Made by a program: the position numbers and the translations under genes. Source: Leucogyrophana mollusca (lineage: Eukaryota; Basidiomycota; Agaricomycetes; Boletales). Taken from it: a stretch of DNA of 64,000 bases. The stretch lies in NCBI GenBank assembly GCA_021014945.1, contig MU266444.1, positions 20,385 to 84,384 of the forward strand, given 5' to 3'. Positions 49,082 through 61,481 of this stretch are shown piece after piece. The notes below the pieces were generated by a model, which saw only the letters and a list, made by a program, of their open reading frames with translations, was not told the DNA's origin and did not search any database. Position 1 is the stretch's first letter. The number at the start of each line of letters is the position of its first letter.

Positions 49082-50746
49082 CTATAGACGCTCATCGCGA
49101 CTAAAAGAATCAGATATCAACAGGTCCTATAGCCCACCCCCGTCAGTAAGGCGGTCCCAAGATTTATCAAGAACACAAACCTCTGGAGCAAATGGCCACC
49201 GATCGAAAGCACCGACGACAGCAGCCCAGTCCTCGACAGATAGCCGGCGAACGATCTTTTTGGTGTCCATGCGCTGTGAAGCGGGAAGTGTAGGATCCGT
49301 CAACTGCTTGGCGAGGACCCCAGCCCCAGGTGCGAGATGGCTGACGAGGAAACATTAATCCAAAGGCGTCTTCAACGTTGCTAAAAATAAGACAGACCTA
49401 ATAGCAGACTTCAACGGGGTCGACTTGAGGACGAAGAGGCGGCGGAGGCAGTAATCCCATTTATCAAGCATGCCTTTCTCGATGAACTGCAAACGCAATG
49501 AATTCTCACAATGAGCTGAAAGTAGTTGCCAGTGCACACCTGATGCTCGAGCGGCGTGGCGGTTATAGCAACCATCGGGGTGCCTTTCCGCCGGTAATCG
49601 GGCTTGGTTGTGCTCGTGGGGCTGACGGCAAGTGGGTGGAAATGCTCGTCGTACGGCAGGAGAACGGAACCTTTGATCGACTCTGCACAATGAGCCGCAG
49701 CTTGAGCCATAACACTGAGCTTGCAACGAGTGAGGTTAGAGCCTCCTACCCCCGCTGATATACGCTGAAAGGATACCAAATTCGTCACTACATGCCACCT
49801 GTGTATGCGCGCGACGAGCCTACCTCCCAGACCCAGTCATGCATGATATAGCTCATCGGAACACGGCCGTATTTGAACAGCCAAATCTGCTCCGGGATGC
49901 AACGGAAGAACTGTGCGATTAATTGCTCGCCGAGGATGGACATAGGGAGATGCGAGATAAAGTGGAGATTAGGGTGTGCTGTGATACTTCATTTTAGCAT
50001 CCAAGGCTACCATTATCAGGTTCCAGCGCGCACCTTGGGCCCACGGCACCGATTCAACGCCACTCAAGGCTCCTTCAGCTTCTAGAGTATGATAAGTGTC
50101 CCAGGAGAAACCACCCATGGAGAAGACTTGCACGCGCGGGTCAACTTCCAATGGCTAGCATTACATGCAGCTCAGTCACCAGTGTACAGCAGTTTCAGTG
50201 GTCATTACCTTGAGGTACTCGAGATACCGCTCGTTATCCTCCAACACGATGATCTTCCGTATGCGTTCTTTTGGTAGGCGCATTAGAGCTCGCGTCAGCG
50301 CCCCAGGGCCTTAATTACGCCCTTTATAAATCACTGTCTCGACAACTGGAGCACAAAGGGGACACACCGGGGTACGCCTCTATGATGACTTTACCCTCAG
50401 AACCAGGAGGTACAAATGAATTTGCCACTAACATTGCCGTCGCTGGGTTGCGTATCGAGACACGGTCCTTGACAGCTGCACCGCCGCTTGGGAATGCCTT
50501 GCGCCATTCCGAGGCTGGAGGCAGCTCCAGCTTGTTCTCTGATACGTACACGGGGGGTACATGCTCTGGGATAGCGGTGGCAGCGACCTTCTTCAGGCGC
50601 TTTACTGCACTATCCGTCGAGCCTCTTGGCCGTCCGCGTTTTGGTGCAACTGCTTGCGTGACGAGCTCTTCGGGGATTATCTTGGGTCCATAGGAACGCG
50701 TCAAGCTCGTCGAAAATCCGCGTCGAAAGAGGGAAGGAAGAGACAT
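49082..50746 (-). CDS. Mitochondrial transcription factor B / rRNA dimethylase-like protein
   Basis: Starts at 50746 (MSLPSLFRRGFSTSLTRSYG), which reads as a mitochondrial presequence. After a basic linker (PKRGRPRG) the S-adenosylmethionine-binding fold appears: VIIEAYPGPGALTRALM (motif I), KIIVLEDNERYLEYLKPL (acidic end of strand two), VQVFSMGGFSWDTYHTL, then LHFISHLPMSILGEQLIAQF and the RISAGVGGSNLTRCKLSVM region. The C-terminal part (RRLSVEDWAAVVGAFDRW, FAPEDLLI) ends at 49082 after a last intron (GTTTGT ... CTATAG). This matches the fungal Mtf1/TFB group of the KsgA/Dim1 family: mitochondrial promoter opening with the single-subunit RNA polymerase, or rRNA adenine dimethylation. The sequence alone does not separate the two activities; fungal orthologues with a presequence are usually called transcription factors. 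Confidence 0.88.
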
Positions 50747-50885
50747 TCTACGCTTAGTCAGCACGCTCAGGTACTTGTTGCACATCATTTAGTGTACACT
50801 TACGTCGACTACGCGTGGGGTTACATTATGTTCATGATTACTGAATACAAATATTAAACAAGTTAACTGACTAAGGTCGAAGGGA

Positions 50886-52507
50886 TCACGACGTGGTTGT
50901 TTCTGCTCCAAACCGAACGAGTCCAGTTCGAAGAGACTTTATCTCTTTCTCAATTCCGATCTCTCTGAGCTCCAGCGCCCTTTGCTCCGAAGCCAATATG
51001 CGCTCCCTCTCCTCGAGCTCCTTCTCACGATTTCGCAACGTCTTCTCGCGCTCGACAAGGATCCTTTCCAGTTCTCCGACTGTCATCCATCCATATTTCT
51101 GGTTGTGCACCCATGTGGCGATCGGGAAGGAGACGCATTCGAGAGATTTGCAAGAAGAGTGCCATTTGGCCGCGAGTCCCGATACGGCAGAGGTATCGTG
51201 CAGGGCGTCAGATGTGTCACGGGAGATAAGCAAGACTGAGCGAAGATGCTCGAAGCGAGACGTCACGTCTTGTAGACCCTCCAGCAGTTCCTGGGGAGAA
51301 TTTAACGGGTGGCCTTGGTACAGAGCTTGAGCACGACTCACGGTTGTTACGGACCCACATGCCGCGTGCACTGAAAGTGACTTAAGCGTGCTCAGATTCT
51401 CCGGGATGGCACCAAGCGCAGCCAGGGCATCCGCAGGACTCCCGATGGACGCGATAATCTGCAATGAGCGCAGAGGGCAAGCAGCAAATGACATGATTTT
51501 CGTCGTGGTCCACATAATGTCCTGCTTGAATAGGCCAGGTTGCATCACACAAACCTCTACGTCTTTGACTGCACGGCCGGGGACGACAGTGGCGAGGATG
51601 AGGGGCGATGCAGAGACGCGAGTGAGCTTGCGAAGTGTGCCAGATGCTATGGTGCATCCCATGACGAATGTACCGCCGAACATAGCATCGTCTATCTCTG
51701 TTTGTTCAGCCATCCACTCTGTAAAGCTGTGATTCCAGTGAAGAGTCGTGGATAGGCTTCGAAGGCGGAAAGGACAGTCAATGAACATGTTAGCGAATGG
51801 CCCGTCTAGGAGAAGCGTGAGCTCCGTCAGGGCTGTCATGTTGTGCAGAGCGCGGGAGAGAAGAGAGAGGTATCCGGCCAATGGGTTATGACTCTTTGTG
51901 ATGTCGGTGATCATGAAACGGCGGGTCATGGCCGCCAATGTGGGACGAGCAGCCAGTGTCTTGAGGCAGGGTATAATTTTACTCGGTTGTGGTTCGAGAT
52001 GGCGGTAGAGTAAGCGTTGGGAAATGTGTTGAAAGGTGCGATTTACGGTTGCCGAGGTAGTGAGCGTGCTGCGATCCGTGAAGACAAGGATCTCGTGTAT
52101 GATCTCCGCGGGAAGAAGGAAACCTGGTGTGCGCGGGTTCAGGTACTCAATGCAGATAGCATTCAGTGAGACGTACTGGTCTTTACGTGGGAAGAGTCTC
52201 TGGATGATTCCATTTGTTGTTCAACCATCGATGGTCTGTCTTTGGAATAGACATTATCGCAGGTGGCCATAATGCTTGCCTGGAGCTCCGAGAGACGACG
52301 GACGCAAGAGCCGGATGCCGAGTCTTTTTCTCCGCCACGCCCGATATTCCCTTCACTCTGGAGCCCCGCACGGCTCTTGTGTCCTTCATCGCTTTCTGGC
52401 GCCTGAGCGGTCGCCGCCCCTGCGCCCGCCGTGCCGGAGAAGAAGGTCCAGGGATACCTAAGAAAGGATGACAGATAGAGCAGGCGCGCTCTTTTTCTGC
52501 CTTGCAT
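50886..52507 (-). CDS. F-box protein with C-terminal coiled coil
   Basis: Two exons are clear: about 52507-52177 and 52123-50886. The junction creates SFLLPAEIIHEILVFTDRST, an F-box, continuing to RTFQHISQRLLYRHLE, the usual pattern of Agaricomycete F-box proteins. After it comes a leucine-rich region (ALTELTLLL, LRSLSTTLHW, LRSLQIIAS, LSTLKSLSVHA) and a C-terminal coiled coil full of Glu and Arg (LERILVEREKTLRNREKELE). F-box proteins bind Skp1 and bring substrates to the SCF ubiquitin ligase; the substrate is unknown. The N-terminal end is uncertain: the ATG at 52507 starts a Ser/Gly/charged stretch, and a TTTCTTAG before RYPWTF could be an acceptor from an unseen first exon. The family is greatly expanded in mushrooms. 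Confidence 0.82.
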
Positions 52508-52733
52508 GATGCAGACCGAAGCGTACTTTGTGATCTGAATATGCGACAGCAAAGGCGAGACGAAGAAGGGTGAAAGCCGACATATATTCCCAAACAGGAA
52601 ACTGTCGTGGTTGATTTGATCTTGGTGTTTACGCTCAAAACCAAAAGCCTGGGACTCGGGCTGTCCCAGTAAAGTCACCTCTGCGTAGTCCTGAGCTTGC
52701 TCTTATTAGATCTGTAAAGAGACCCGTCAAGCA

Positions 52734-55024
52734 ATGCCGACGTCTCCGCGACGCGCACGGACCAGAAGGCGTTTCTCTTCCACGTCGGTAGGCGCAACGT
52801 GGAACCCGGAACAGCTGTCTCCTTTGCAACCGTCTGTACCATTACCGTCAGTCTCGCGCGGACGCCGGAGGAGGTCGTCTTCTGCAGATTTCAACCATCT
52901 CTCAACTGGCTCTGACATCGAAGAACATGTTAACATCCGGGTTCCAGCTGTCGACAGAGAGTCGGACAACGAGCGCAACCTGGCCACGCAGCTTCCTTCA
53001 AGACGACCGCTGACCTATGCATCGCTACCTCCTACACCCATCTTGCCATCTCCGCCCGCGTCTCCACCTCCTCCCAGTCGAAGACCCTCGCCAGACTCGC
53101 ATCCTCCGCTGTTCTCGATATGGGACTATCTTCGTGAAGAACTCCTAGCAACGGACTTTGATTCGCACCAAGAGCTCAAGTGGGAGAGAGTGAGCAATTT
53201 CTTGAGCATACCGCTTGCTATAGAGAAGGTAAACACTTGCATGCCCATCCATAGTCCCATTAGACCTCATCAACGACGCGTAGATCATCGGATTCGGTTT
53301 CATACTATGCTTAGATTCGTTCCTGTACACCTTCACCATCCTGCCGATCCGCTTTGCCCTTGCTTCATTTCGCTTCCTCATCAACCTTGTCACCTTCTCC
53401 AAATCACACCTCCCTCCCTCCCAGAAAGCCGATATTCTGCGCATGCTGCTCTTGGTTGTGTCCACCGTCGTGCTTCTCCCATTGACAGATGCCAGCAAGA
53501 TATACCATTCTATCCGTGGGCAAGACACCATCAAACTGTATGTCATCTTCAACGCGCTCGAAGTACGCACTTCTGAACCTTGCCTTAGTCTGCGCTGACA
53601 AGAAGGGTGATCGTAGATAGCTGATCGCCTATGTGCGTCTATTGGACAGGATATCCTCGATTGCCTGTTTTCTCGGTCGACGCTTGAAGTCCTGTCTCAT
53701 AGGCTGCCCGTAACATCTCACACGCTCAGACCATTTGTTTTCTTTGGGCTTGCCACCTTCTACACCGGTAAGGACATTACAAAAGAGTGTTGCATGTTCT
53801 TCAATGTATCCTCCCTTACAGCTGCCCACGCACTGGTGATGGTCTACCAGCTTCTCTCGCTAAATGTTGCTGTGAACTCCTACGACCATGCTCTCCTAAC
53901 TCTCCTGATGTCCAATCAATTCGTCGAAATCAAAGGGAGTGTTTTCAAGAAGTTTGAGAAGGATAATCTCTTCCAGATCACCTGCGCTGACATTGTCGAG
54001 CGATTCACGCTCTCCCTCATGCTCTTCGTGGTCGCCTTCCGGAACCTCATAGAACTCAGCGGCTCAGAATTCGATTTCACGGGTGGCTTTGTACTCCCAA
54101 AGAGCTTTGGGTGGTTCAGAGGGAATAATGTGCTGTGGACGATCTCATATGTACGCACCTTTCGTCTCCCGCTGACTGATCCTGATCTGGGCCTCCCTAG
54201 CCTGTTGTGACCGTCATGGCATCCGAGATGGTTGTAGATTGGCTCAAGCATGCGTTCATTACAAAGTTCAATCATATACGCCCGTCGGTATACGAGCGAT
54301 ACACCGACGTACTTTGTCGTGATCTCGCCAGCGGGAGCGCATTTGGACGTCTTGGGGCACGCAAGGCATGCTCCTTGGCTTCTCCTCACTTGTGATTGTG
54401 CTTGACTTTGTCGTGTAGCACACTTATGTCGATCAGTCACCTCTTGTCGCACGGCGTTTGGGATTCGCCTCTCTTCCCCTCGCAGTCCTTGCCATCCTCA
54501 TCGGGCTCCAGTCGTTCAATCTAGTCTTCTCGCTCCGCTTTGATTTCGTGCAGGACAGTTGGAGCATCGATGTGCTGAAGGAGATGTCAGCGCCCGAGGT
54601 GGTGCATCTTGCCAAGTGGGTGGCTATGGGATTCGCCTTTTGGCTATGGTGTGTGGTTTTCGACGCCGTATCCGCTGTATCGGTCTCATCTAAACCTTCA
54701 CGTAGTTCTGTGGCGTTGAAAGTTCTACTAGGTGTCAATCTTATCTCTTACGCAACACGGAGGCGAGCGGGAATGGAAGCGCGAGCGGCAGAGGATGCTA
54801 TCAACGATTTTGGGCGCGATCCGATTGGAGAGGGGAGAGAAGAAAAGGATTACAATAAACAGTTGAAGAAACTGGTCAATGACTGGCGGGATGATGCGGC
54901 ACTCGTTGGGGAGATGGGCGAGCGACGTCCACCACAGGAGGGCGGCGGGGGGGTAGGAGGGGGTAAAAAGCGGGTTCAGCTGGAAGATCTCACGAGATTT
55001 ACGATGGTCAAGAGGATTTGGTAG
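52734..55024 (+). CDS. TAPT1/Emp65-type ER membrane protein
   Basis: Six exons, 52734-53228, 53284-53562, 53617-53767, 53822-54150, 54201-54365 and 54419-55024, in phase, give 674 residues. After a disordered N-terminus comes IWDYLREELLATDFDSHQ, then several membrane helices (FILCLDSFLYTFTILPIRF, MLLLVVSTVVLLP, LRPFVFFGLATFYT), the block SNQFVEIKGSVFKKFEKDNL, DIVERFTLSLMLFVVAFRNL, VVDWLKHAFITKFNHIRPS and HTYVDQSPLVARRLGF. These are signatures of the TAPT1 family (Pfam DUF747; yeast Emp65), ER membrane proteins linked to protein quality control and, in animals, to development. The intron after ARK starts GCATGC (GC-AG); no GT donor nearby keeps the frame. A poly-Gly stretch precedes the end. 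Confidence 0.93.
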
Positions 55025-55163
55025 ATAGTGACATATTTAATTGAGTAGTGCTACACAAACGATGGTTCTTACCCGTACAATGCAATGAGATGGATATAGA
55101 TACATACAGCATAAGCGGCATAAGTAAGGGCATAAAACATGGGGTGAATCGTGGAAAAGTTAT

Positions 55164-56492
55164 TTATGGAAGGCGATACCAGTCGGGAGGAAGTTCTGCA
55201 GTTACCCCAGTGCGTTTGCTCCAGTTGTCGTAGGTCTGTTTGAGGATAATCTCTGCCCGACGTTTCGTCTCTAGGCGCTCCTGCTCCTTCTGTCGTTCCC
55301 GCTCCCGCCGTTCCGCCTCTTGACTCTGCAACGGGGCCCCTGCACCCTTGATAACACACAGATACCAATCATCGCCGACTTCATCTGGAACACACCCCTT
55401 GTGCACCTCCCCCTCAATGGTACGGCGGACAACACCATTGTCGCGGACGTGAAGAGGGCGTCCAGTGCTAATTGCGGCATGAGCAAAAGTGTTATAACCG
55501 ACCTTCAACTGAGTGGGATCGTCCCAGTCGAAGACCAACGGACGCATATGCTCTGGGGTATTTGGGTCCGTTGGCGGGGCGAGGGGAGCGCGCCTGGTGG
55601 AGGCTCTCGTAGATGCGTCCAGACACTGCGCGAGCGACATGTAGGGCAACGGCTGGTCTCTCCGAGGCGTAGATGTAGATGGCTTAGAGCCCAGCGTGGC
55701 TGCTGACGGGGAATGGCGAAGGTTGGCCCGCGAGGCGGTAGCGCCCGAGCGAGATATGGGTGGATGCGTCTGCGGGTAGGGATGAGCGGCCTGCGCACGA
55801 GCAGGTCTCGCGGCATGAGACTGGGTGCGCGATCGTTCCGATGCTGAGTTAGGTGAGTAGCCGGCCATGCCTTCGCTCCCTCTTGGTTCGCGTGGCCGGG
55901 TCGCGCTCTGAGTACGACCACGAGGGTCCTCCTTCGGCACAGGGGGAAGCGCCTTCGTGGCCAGTGCGGGATAGGCAGTAGCAGTGGGACGGGAGAAGCA
56001 GGCCACAGACGAGGCGCGCTGGACGGTCCGTTCGCGTCGTAGAGTGGGCTGCGTCAATGTGATAGTGGGGACTTGAGAGGTATTTAGCGACGTGGCCCGA
56101 AGAGGGCTGCGTGGAGGCACAGGCGGTGGCTTCGCCGTCGGTGGATCCGGGAACTGACCGAGAAGGTTGCGATAGGCATTGCTTTCGCCGCGGCCACCAT
56201 TGTCAGAGGACATCCACGCCGTGCGCTCGATGTCAAGCATTCCCGGGCCTTGCTCGACATACACAATGTCGCTCGTCTTGAGCGGGGTTTTGCCACGATA
56301 GACTGGTCGTGAATTTTCCTCGTGCAGCGGAGCAGCCTTGCTTTTGGAAGACCCTCGCAGTGGCATGGACCTCGAGTGCTTCAATGACTGGCTCCCATCG
56401 TGCTCGGGTGACCTGCGCGAAATGATTGGCACTGGATGCTAGCGACCAAATTATGCGACTTACTTTTTGAAGATCTTGCGAAACTGGTCCAT
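55164..56492 (-). CDS. Unrecognised Pro/Ser-rich protein with charged C-terminal helix
   Basis: Two exons: a 5' exon starting at ATG 56492 (MDQFRKIFKK) and a large exon from an acceptor CGCGCAG near 56411 down to the stop at 55164. The junction gives KKSPEHDGSQS. The middle is a long Pro/Ser/Thr/Arg-rich disordered region. The last 110 residues look structured: RPLVFDWDDPTQLKVGYNTF, DDWYLCVIKGAGA, a long charged helix (ERRERERQKEQERLETKRR) and the end NWSKRTGVTAELPPDWYRLP. No catalytic motif or membrane span is visible. I do not recognise a family. Convergent with the TAPT1-like gene, with about 140 bases between stops. Confidence 0.8.
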
Positions 56493-57392
56493 CGGACACG
56501 CGAATAATCACGAATCAGGGCAAGCAGGTACAAAAGGGACAATGATTTTGGCTATGAGGGAGTAGGCGGAGAGACGGGGACTGGATGATAAGATGTACCA
56601 GAGGCCGCCCGAAGGTAGGCATTATATACATGGCAGGGCGGTGGACGCGCTTGATAAGCCACCGCGATCGGGTCCACACAGTCCACACTTTACAAAAAGG
56701 TGAATGGACCGGTACGTGGAATTTCAAGTCCGGCGACGCTTTGGCATTTGCCACCATTGTCCATTCCGAGGTCCTGTGGATAGAGTAGGTCTCCGCATTG
56801 TTCGAACACAGTATAGCGTTGTGAATTGGCTAGCCATAACCACAAGTCTTCAGTGGACAGTGACTTGATCTCAGCGGCGGGAGCTGTACTTTTGGGAGAA
56901 CGTGAGCGAGAATTCCAACGCAAATCACGAGAGCTCACGTTAACCACGGCACGTCTTGACTCGGGTACACCTCGACAACCTAGCTACGGTCACGGAATGG
57001 CTTAAAAGACTTGGCAGAGTATCTATCTCAATGTGAGATTGCGAATCTGTGCTCACCATTGCCGGTTCCGTTCATGCCTGGCCTGCCCGTGTCCGTCCGG
57101 ACTAGTTACTTGAAGGGAGGATCCTATTTAGCTTTCGACAGACTAGAACCGTATCTCGCTCTGATTCCATTCGGGGTAACGGATTGAGCAAACATCCCAC
57201 CGCCTCTTCAAACATTGCGGTCAATGCTCAGGCTTGGGCTCCCGATTTGCCTGAAAAGGTCAGGTGTGGCGTTGCTCGATGCCCGCGAAAAGCAGTTGCA
57301 GGCTGCTTAGAGGACTTGCGCTTTTTCGCGGCAGGGATGTCATCCAAACCGCCATGGTTTGACGCAAAGGCTATGAGCTAGATTCACTTTCC
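56493..57392. other. Gap of 0.9 kb
   Basis: Upstream flank of the unknown gene on the left and 3' flank of the next. A minus-strand frame at 56947-56690 includes a protein-like stretch (STEDLWLWLANSQRYTVF), but I could not join it to any exon. Otherwise nothing recognised. Confidence 0.4.
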
Positions 57393-58928
57393 TCAGCGCT
57401 CACGCGTGATGACAGGTATAACAACGCTCTGCCCGATATCAATTGCTCCGAAGCCACCTTCGTCCGACCAGTCACCTTTCCGTGCTCGCATCAGCCTCAC
57501 GAGCGGTTCGAGAGCCTCGTCATCACTTCCAGCCCATGTTGCAAAATGCATGGCAAGTGAGTGACGCGCACGCACGTCCTTGGCGAGAAGAACCGCGTCT
57601 TCGGGTGACGCATGTGTGGTGGCCAAGTGGGTGTCGTCTGCAAGCTGGAAGCAAGATATGTAAGGTGTTGGTGGCTAGGCGTAAACCAGGGGATCACGCA
57701 CCCGATAGCCCATTTGACCGAGAAAACTGAGTGTGGCCCCTCGCCAAATGGGTATCATAGCAAGATCAAAGGGTCCAAATTTATCTCCGATTTCTTTGAA
57801 ATATCAGAGGCTTGCTTGGAAGGAAAAAACCACACACAGACCTTGAAAAGCAGCTGTCAGATATTATCACGTCGTTACCCAACCCACCAACAGAGGAAAA
57901 CGAAATCGACGAACGACAAGGTCCCGTCGCTGTTTGATATCCGGTATCACTAACACTGCCAGTTAGAATGAACGTATACAACAATAAAAATTTACCAACC
58001 CGGCGAAATATACAGCGCAGACGGCTGCGCCATCTGACATTGTCTGTTGGACAACCCAACTTGCCCACAGAGAACCTTTCTGATCCATAACACCTCTACC
58101 TGCGCGTAATGGAGTTTAGTCAATATTATACGAAGAGAAAAGCACCTACCGCTAGTATGTTGACAAGGTGTGCACGTGAAGACGATGTTAGAGCCCTTGG
58201 TGGGCGAAGGGCAATGGTATGTGACGTTATTCCACCAATCCAGTTCTAATATTTGAGAATCAGGGATACCAACGGCCGTCAAAGTATCTTTTACAGCGAG
58301 GGGTACGAGAAACCGCACAGGCCTATCCGGGCTGCATCTTGTCCAGAGCGCTATCAATGTTTCCGTATCACAGTGATCATAACTGGGAGGGCTCTGTTAG
58401 ACGACTAAGAAAAACAGCGTGCGGACATAACGAACTGGTTGTGACTGATAACTACATAATCGACATCCGGAAGTTGGTCGATCGCACAAGGCGCAGGTAG
58501 GCGGCGGCGCAACCCATTCACCCAGTTGGATGGATATGCAAACTCCGCAAATATGGGATCAAACAAAATACGAGTGGATCTCGAATCCGATATGGATGGC
58601 AATTGAACTAGATATCCCTGAGGATATATACAGTCAGTCCAATCACCACTCGGGCACTAAGACACTGCGAGCTTACCGCATGGCCGAGCCATGTAGCACA
58701 TATCCCTGACTTACCGCCTTCACTATGGTATACAGAGAAGTTGGCGTCAATGGTTTTGGTAGGTTTCAGTGCCCCCAAAATTTGAAATGGTTCAGCGCGA
58801 ACGAAAGGAAGACCGAACGGAAGCCGGACAAGGCCTCGAATGCTTTCTGAAACAGTTTTTACGGGAGGCCATGGGTTATCGAACGAAGATTTTGTCTTGT
58901 TTTTATGGTGCGCTGGAAGAGGCGACAT
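57393..58928 (-). CDS. NAPE-PLD/Fmp30-type metallo-beta-lactamase-fold hydrolase
   Basis: Starts at 58928 (MSPLPAHHKNKTKSSFDNPW). Exons then give SGICATWLGHAGYLVQLPS, ILFDPIFAEFAYPSNWVNG, the metal motif SHNHYDHCD, FLVPLAVKDTLTAVGI, ELDWWNNVTY, CTPCQHTSGRG, VYFAGDTGYQT, FKEIGDKFGPFDLAMIPI and the last exon THASPEDAVLLAKDVRARHS to WSDEGGFGAIDIGQS. The HxHxDH motif, the GDTG Asp and the later His of LAMHFATW are the zinc ligands of this fold. Family: N-acyl-phosphatidylethanolamine phospholipase D; the yeast member Fmp30 is mitochondrial. Inferred reaction: release of N-acylethanolamine from NAPE. The second His codon of HNHYDH is split by an intron (CA|T), so an unspliced read shows Gln there. 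The exon around 57870-57930 has uncertain borders. Confidence 0.9.
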
Positions 58929-59493
58929 GATGGAGAGGAACCCGAAGACGCTGAGCCACGCCTCGAGGACATTCGCCTTGGAGTTGGGCGTAGCCGCTGG
59001 CCCATTGAAAGCGATGATGTCAAAGCAACGAGATATTCCAAGAACGCGTGTGTGGCGTGAGAATGGGTTAATCAGCCAAGTGCCTATCCTCCAGTCTGGC
59101 AGAGCAGAACAACCGTGACCACCATCTTCCCAAACAACACAAATGAACACGATTTGACCATAGTATACTAATAAATCACAAGAAAGTATACAATATCAAC
59201 AAGACCATGGACAACGTCAAGATGCCTCCTTTTGCATCAAAAACCCGGAGGCGCCACCTTCAACGCAGCTTCAGTTCCGATTGATCATGAGCGCACTGAT
59301 ACTTTGGTTCAACCCCATCGGCATCGGGGGAGAAGGGCGTCCGAAAATAGTAGCTCTGGCACAATCGACAAAACACACATCAGCGTCCGGTGTGCGAAGA
59401 TGAAACATCAAGGATCAAAAGAAAAAGCAGTCCAACAGCTTGACGAATAAACATACTTACGACCCAGTATGGTGAGATTCTGAAACGGCGAAC
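58929..59493. other. Intergenic, 0.56 kb
   Basis: Upstream flank of the NAPE-PLD-like gene and 3' flank of the viroplasmin-domain gene. No gene, repeat or RNA recognised. Confidence 0.45.
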
Positions 59494-61104
59494 TCACTCT
59501 GCAATTCCCATCGGGACTCTGGTGCCCCTCGAAATGGGCGAGCGGACGTCGACCTCAGCGTTATATCCTTTATGTGGGATGTGTGGGACTCCGAACGAGC
59601 GTGCACCAAGACTCTCATCTTGATCTTGCGCAATATTCGCAGCAGCGTGACTCGAAGCCGAGCCCTTACGGCGGGAAGGCGAGTTTACGCTCGATGCCGA
59701 GCGAATGGGAGACACGGCAGCGTCCACATATCGAGGCCGTGAATGGACAGTCTCGCGGGCAACCTCGCTAGATGGGCTACAGGGAACCGACGTTATAAAA
59801 CCTGAGGGTTCGTGCCGGCAATCTTGCGGGTGTGGACAGTACAGAGTGATCTTGTACTCTATGGGCTGCATGGTTGCGCTATATGGGAATTTCGGAACGC
59901 ACTTGAAAGGAGAATCGAGCACGCGCACAGATGGTGTCATGTCTTCGCGGTACTCGGCCTTCATTGGAGATGCGGTGGGTTCGGTCTTCGCTGGGGAACT
60001 GGGCGCTTTCGCCTTCCCTTTTCCCTTGACAGCTCGTGGCTTTGAAGTGATCGCCTCAGGGACACATGCAATCCTGCTACCTTCGCCTGCCGATAAAGCG
60101 GGCAAAGATAGAGTCGAGTTGATGCATGCAGCGTCACCTCGGGCAGGCTTTACACGCGACCTCTCGCTGCCATATCCGACACCCCTGAACACCGGAAGAG
60201 ATGGAGACACGTCTTCTTCAAAGGAGCCGGAGCGTATCAACGCCGGCGTGGCCTTAGCTCCGCGATTTCTCCTAAACTTCGAAGGTTCCTGGGGAACCCA
60301 GACCTCTCGTGTGCCGGTGTAAGCGTGGAGGTCATTCAAATCAGGGTACGACACGTTCGGGGAGGTAGCAGCACGCTGTAGCATCCTCGGGGTGGGAGGT
60401 TCGTCTGCTGGATATTCCGGTAGGCCAGGCTTACGCCTACCAGTAGGTCGAGACTTGGACCCCAGATCAGTCCTGGGGCTCAGAGGGTCAGGATATGCCC
60501 TAGATGAGTCGGAGACCATAGTAGCACGCGGAGACGGTCTTCGCCTTGGTGTCACGAAAGGGCTGACAATCGAAGGCTCATATTGCGTCACCTCCGTCGG
60601 AGGCTCTGTGAACGATGTTGTCCACATCGAGTCCCTGTTTCCCTCAACACTCGAATGAGGACGCGTTTGAAAAATGTTCCCAACGTTCTTCCTCCTCGCC
60701 AAAGGCGCACTCGCGGACTCAACACCAAGTAGGGCAGACTCGAGAGGCACAGGAGATAGCAACTCTCCCTCATCCTCGCTCTCTTCCGACTGCACGGTCG
60801 GCAGAGGGGCAGGATGTGCTTTCACGGCGCGTACTTCCCCGCGCGCCGAGGCGGCCTCGAACACTGCCCGTGCTTCCTCTAGTGTGTCAAAGGCTTGATG
60901 AACTGCGCCCGGTACATTCTCTATTTTTGCAGACGCCTCGATCCTATGTATCCAACATGTAATTTAGGATATCAAGGGCGTGATTATAGCAAGGTCGTGG
61001 TGAGTCAGTTGAACAATTGGAGGCAAAAACTAGAGCCAGACTGACCATGTCGTATAGACTCCCGGTATCGTCCCAATCCTGACGACGTACCATTTCTTGC
61101 CCAT
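59494..61104 (-). CDS. Protein with RNase H1 N-terminal (caulimovirus-viroplasmin-type) domain
   Basis: Two exons, 61104-61046 and 60943-59494, in phase, give 502 residues. The spliced N-terminus reads MGKKWYVVRIGTIPGVYTTW, then ENVPGAVHQAFDTLEEARAV, the compact domain (PF01693 type) found at the start of eukaryotic RNase H1, where it binds RNA/DNA hybrids. The usual spacing of GxxPGVYxxW and the FDTxEEA block is kept. No RNase H domain follows; instead a long Ser/Pro/Arg-rich, probably disordered chain runs to the end, with a short block PIEYKITLYCPHPQDCRHEP that could bind metal through Cys/His. Role unknown; nucleic-acid or peptide binding is inferred. The first exon is short and its separation by a 102-nt intron hides the domain from simple frame searches. 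Similar stand-alone domains are common in Agaricomycetes, as far as I recall. Confidence 0.88.
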
Positions 61105-61481
61105 TGATACAGATAACAGTGAAGAAGTACTTGCGAGTATACGAGTATTTAATGTTCAGTGCAGTCGACATGAACAAGGTGCCTAAGACAGATGTAGATG
61201 TGGCAAGAAACAGGAGTGGGCAAGTTGGAATAGGTCGTAATTATACTAGTAAACTCTTTGCCACAACGAGGGTGTTAGCAAGGTCGCATGAAGGCTTCCT
61301 TCAAACAACGCTCCATCCCGTCGAACAGAGGAATCGTGGTGCAATACAAAAAGCGATGTTACAAGATATTGCTACATGGGGAATGCGCGATGGACCGAGG
61401 TGAGCCCTGGCGTGTTTCTTCTCCACGGCTATCCCGGTAAACTACTCACGAACTTACGAGTCTGGCAATGATAAACCTTGT
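61105..61481. other. Intergenic, 0.38 kb
   Basis: Between the 3' end of the MYND gene and the start of the viroplasmin-domain gene, both minus strand. Nothing recognised. Confidence 0.45.

Noticed and set aside
61046..61104. Viral origin of the viroplasmin-type domain
   Set aside because: The domain is common at the start of cellular RNase H1 and in stand-alone fungal proteins; no other viral gene is nearby.
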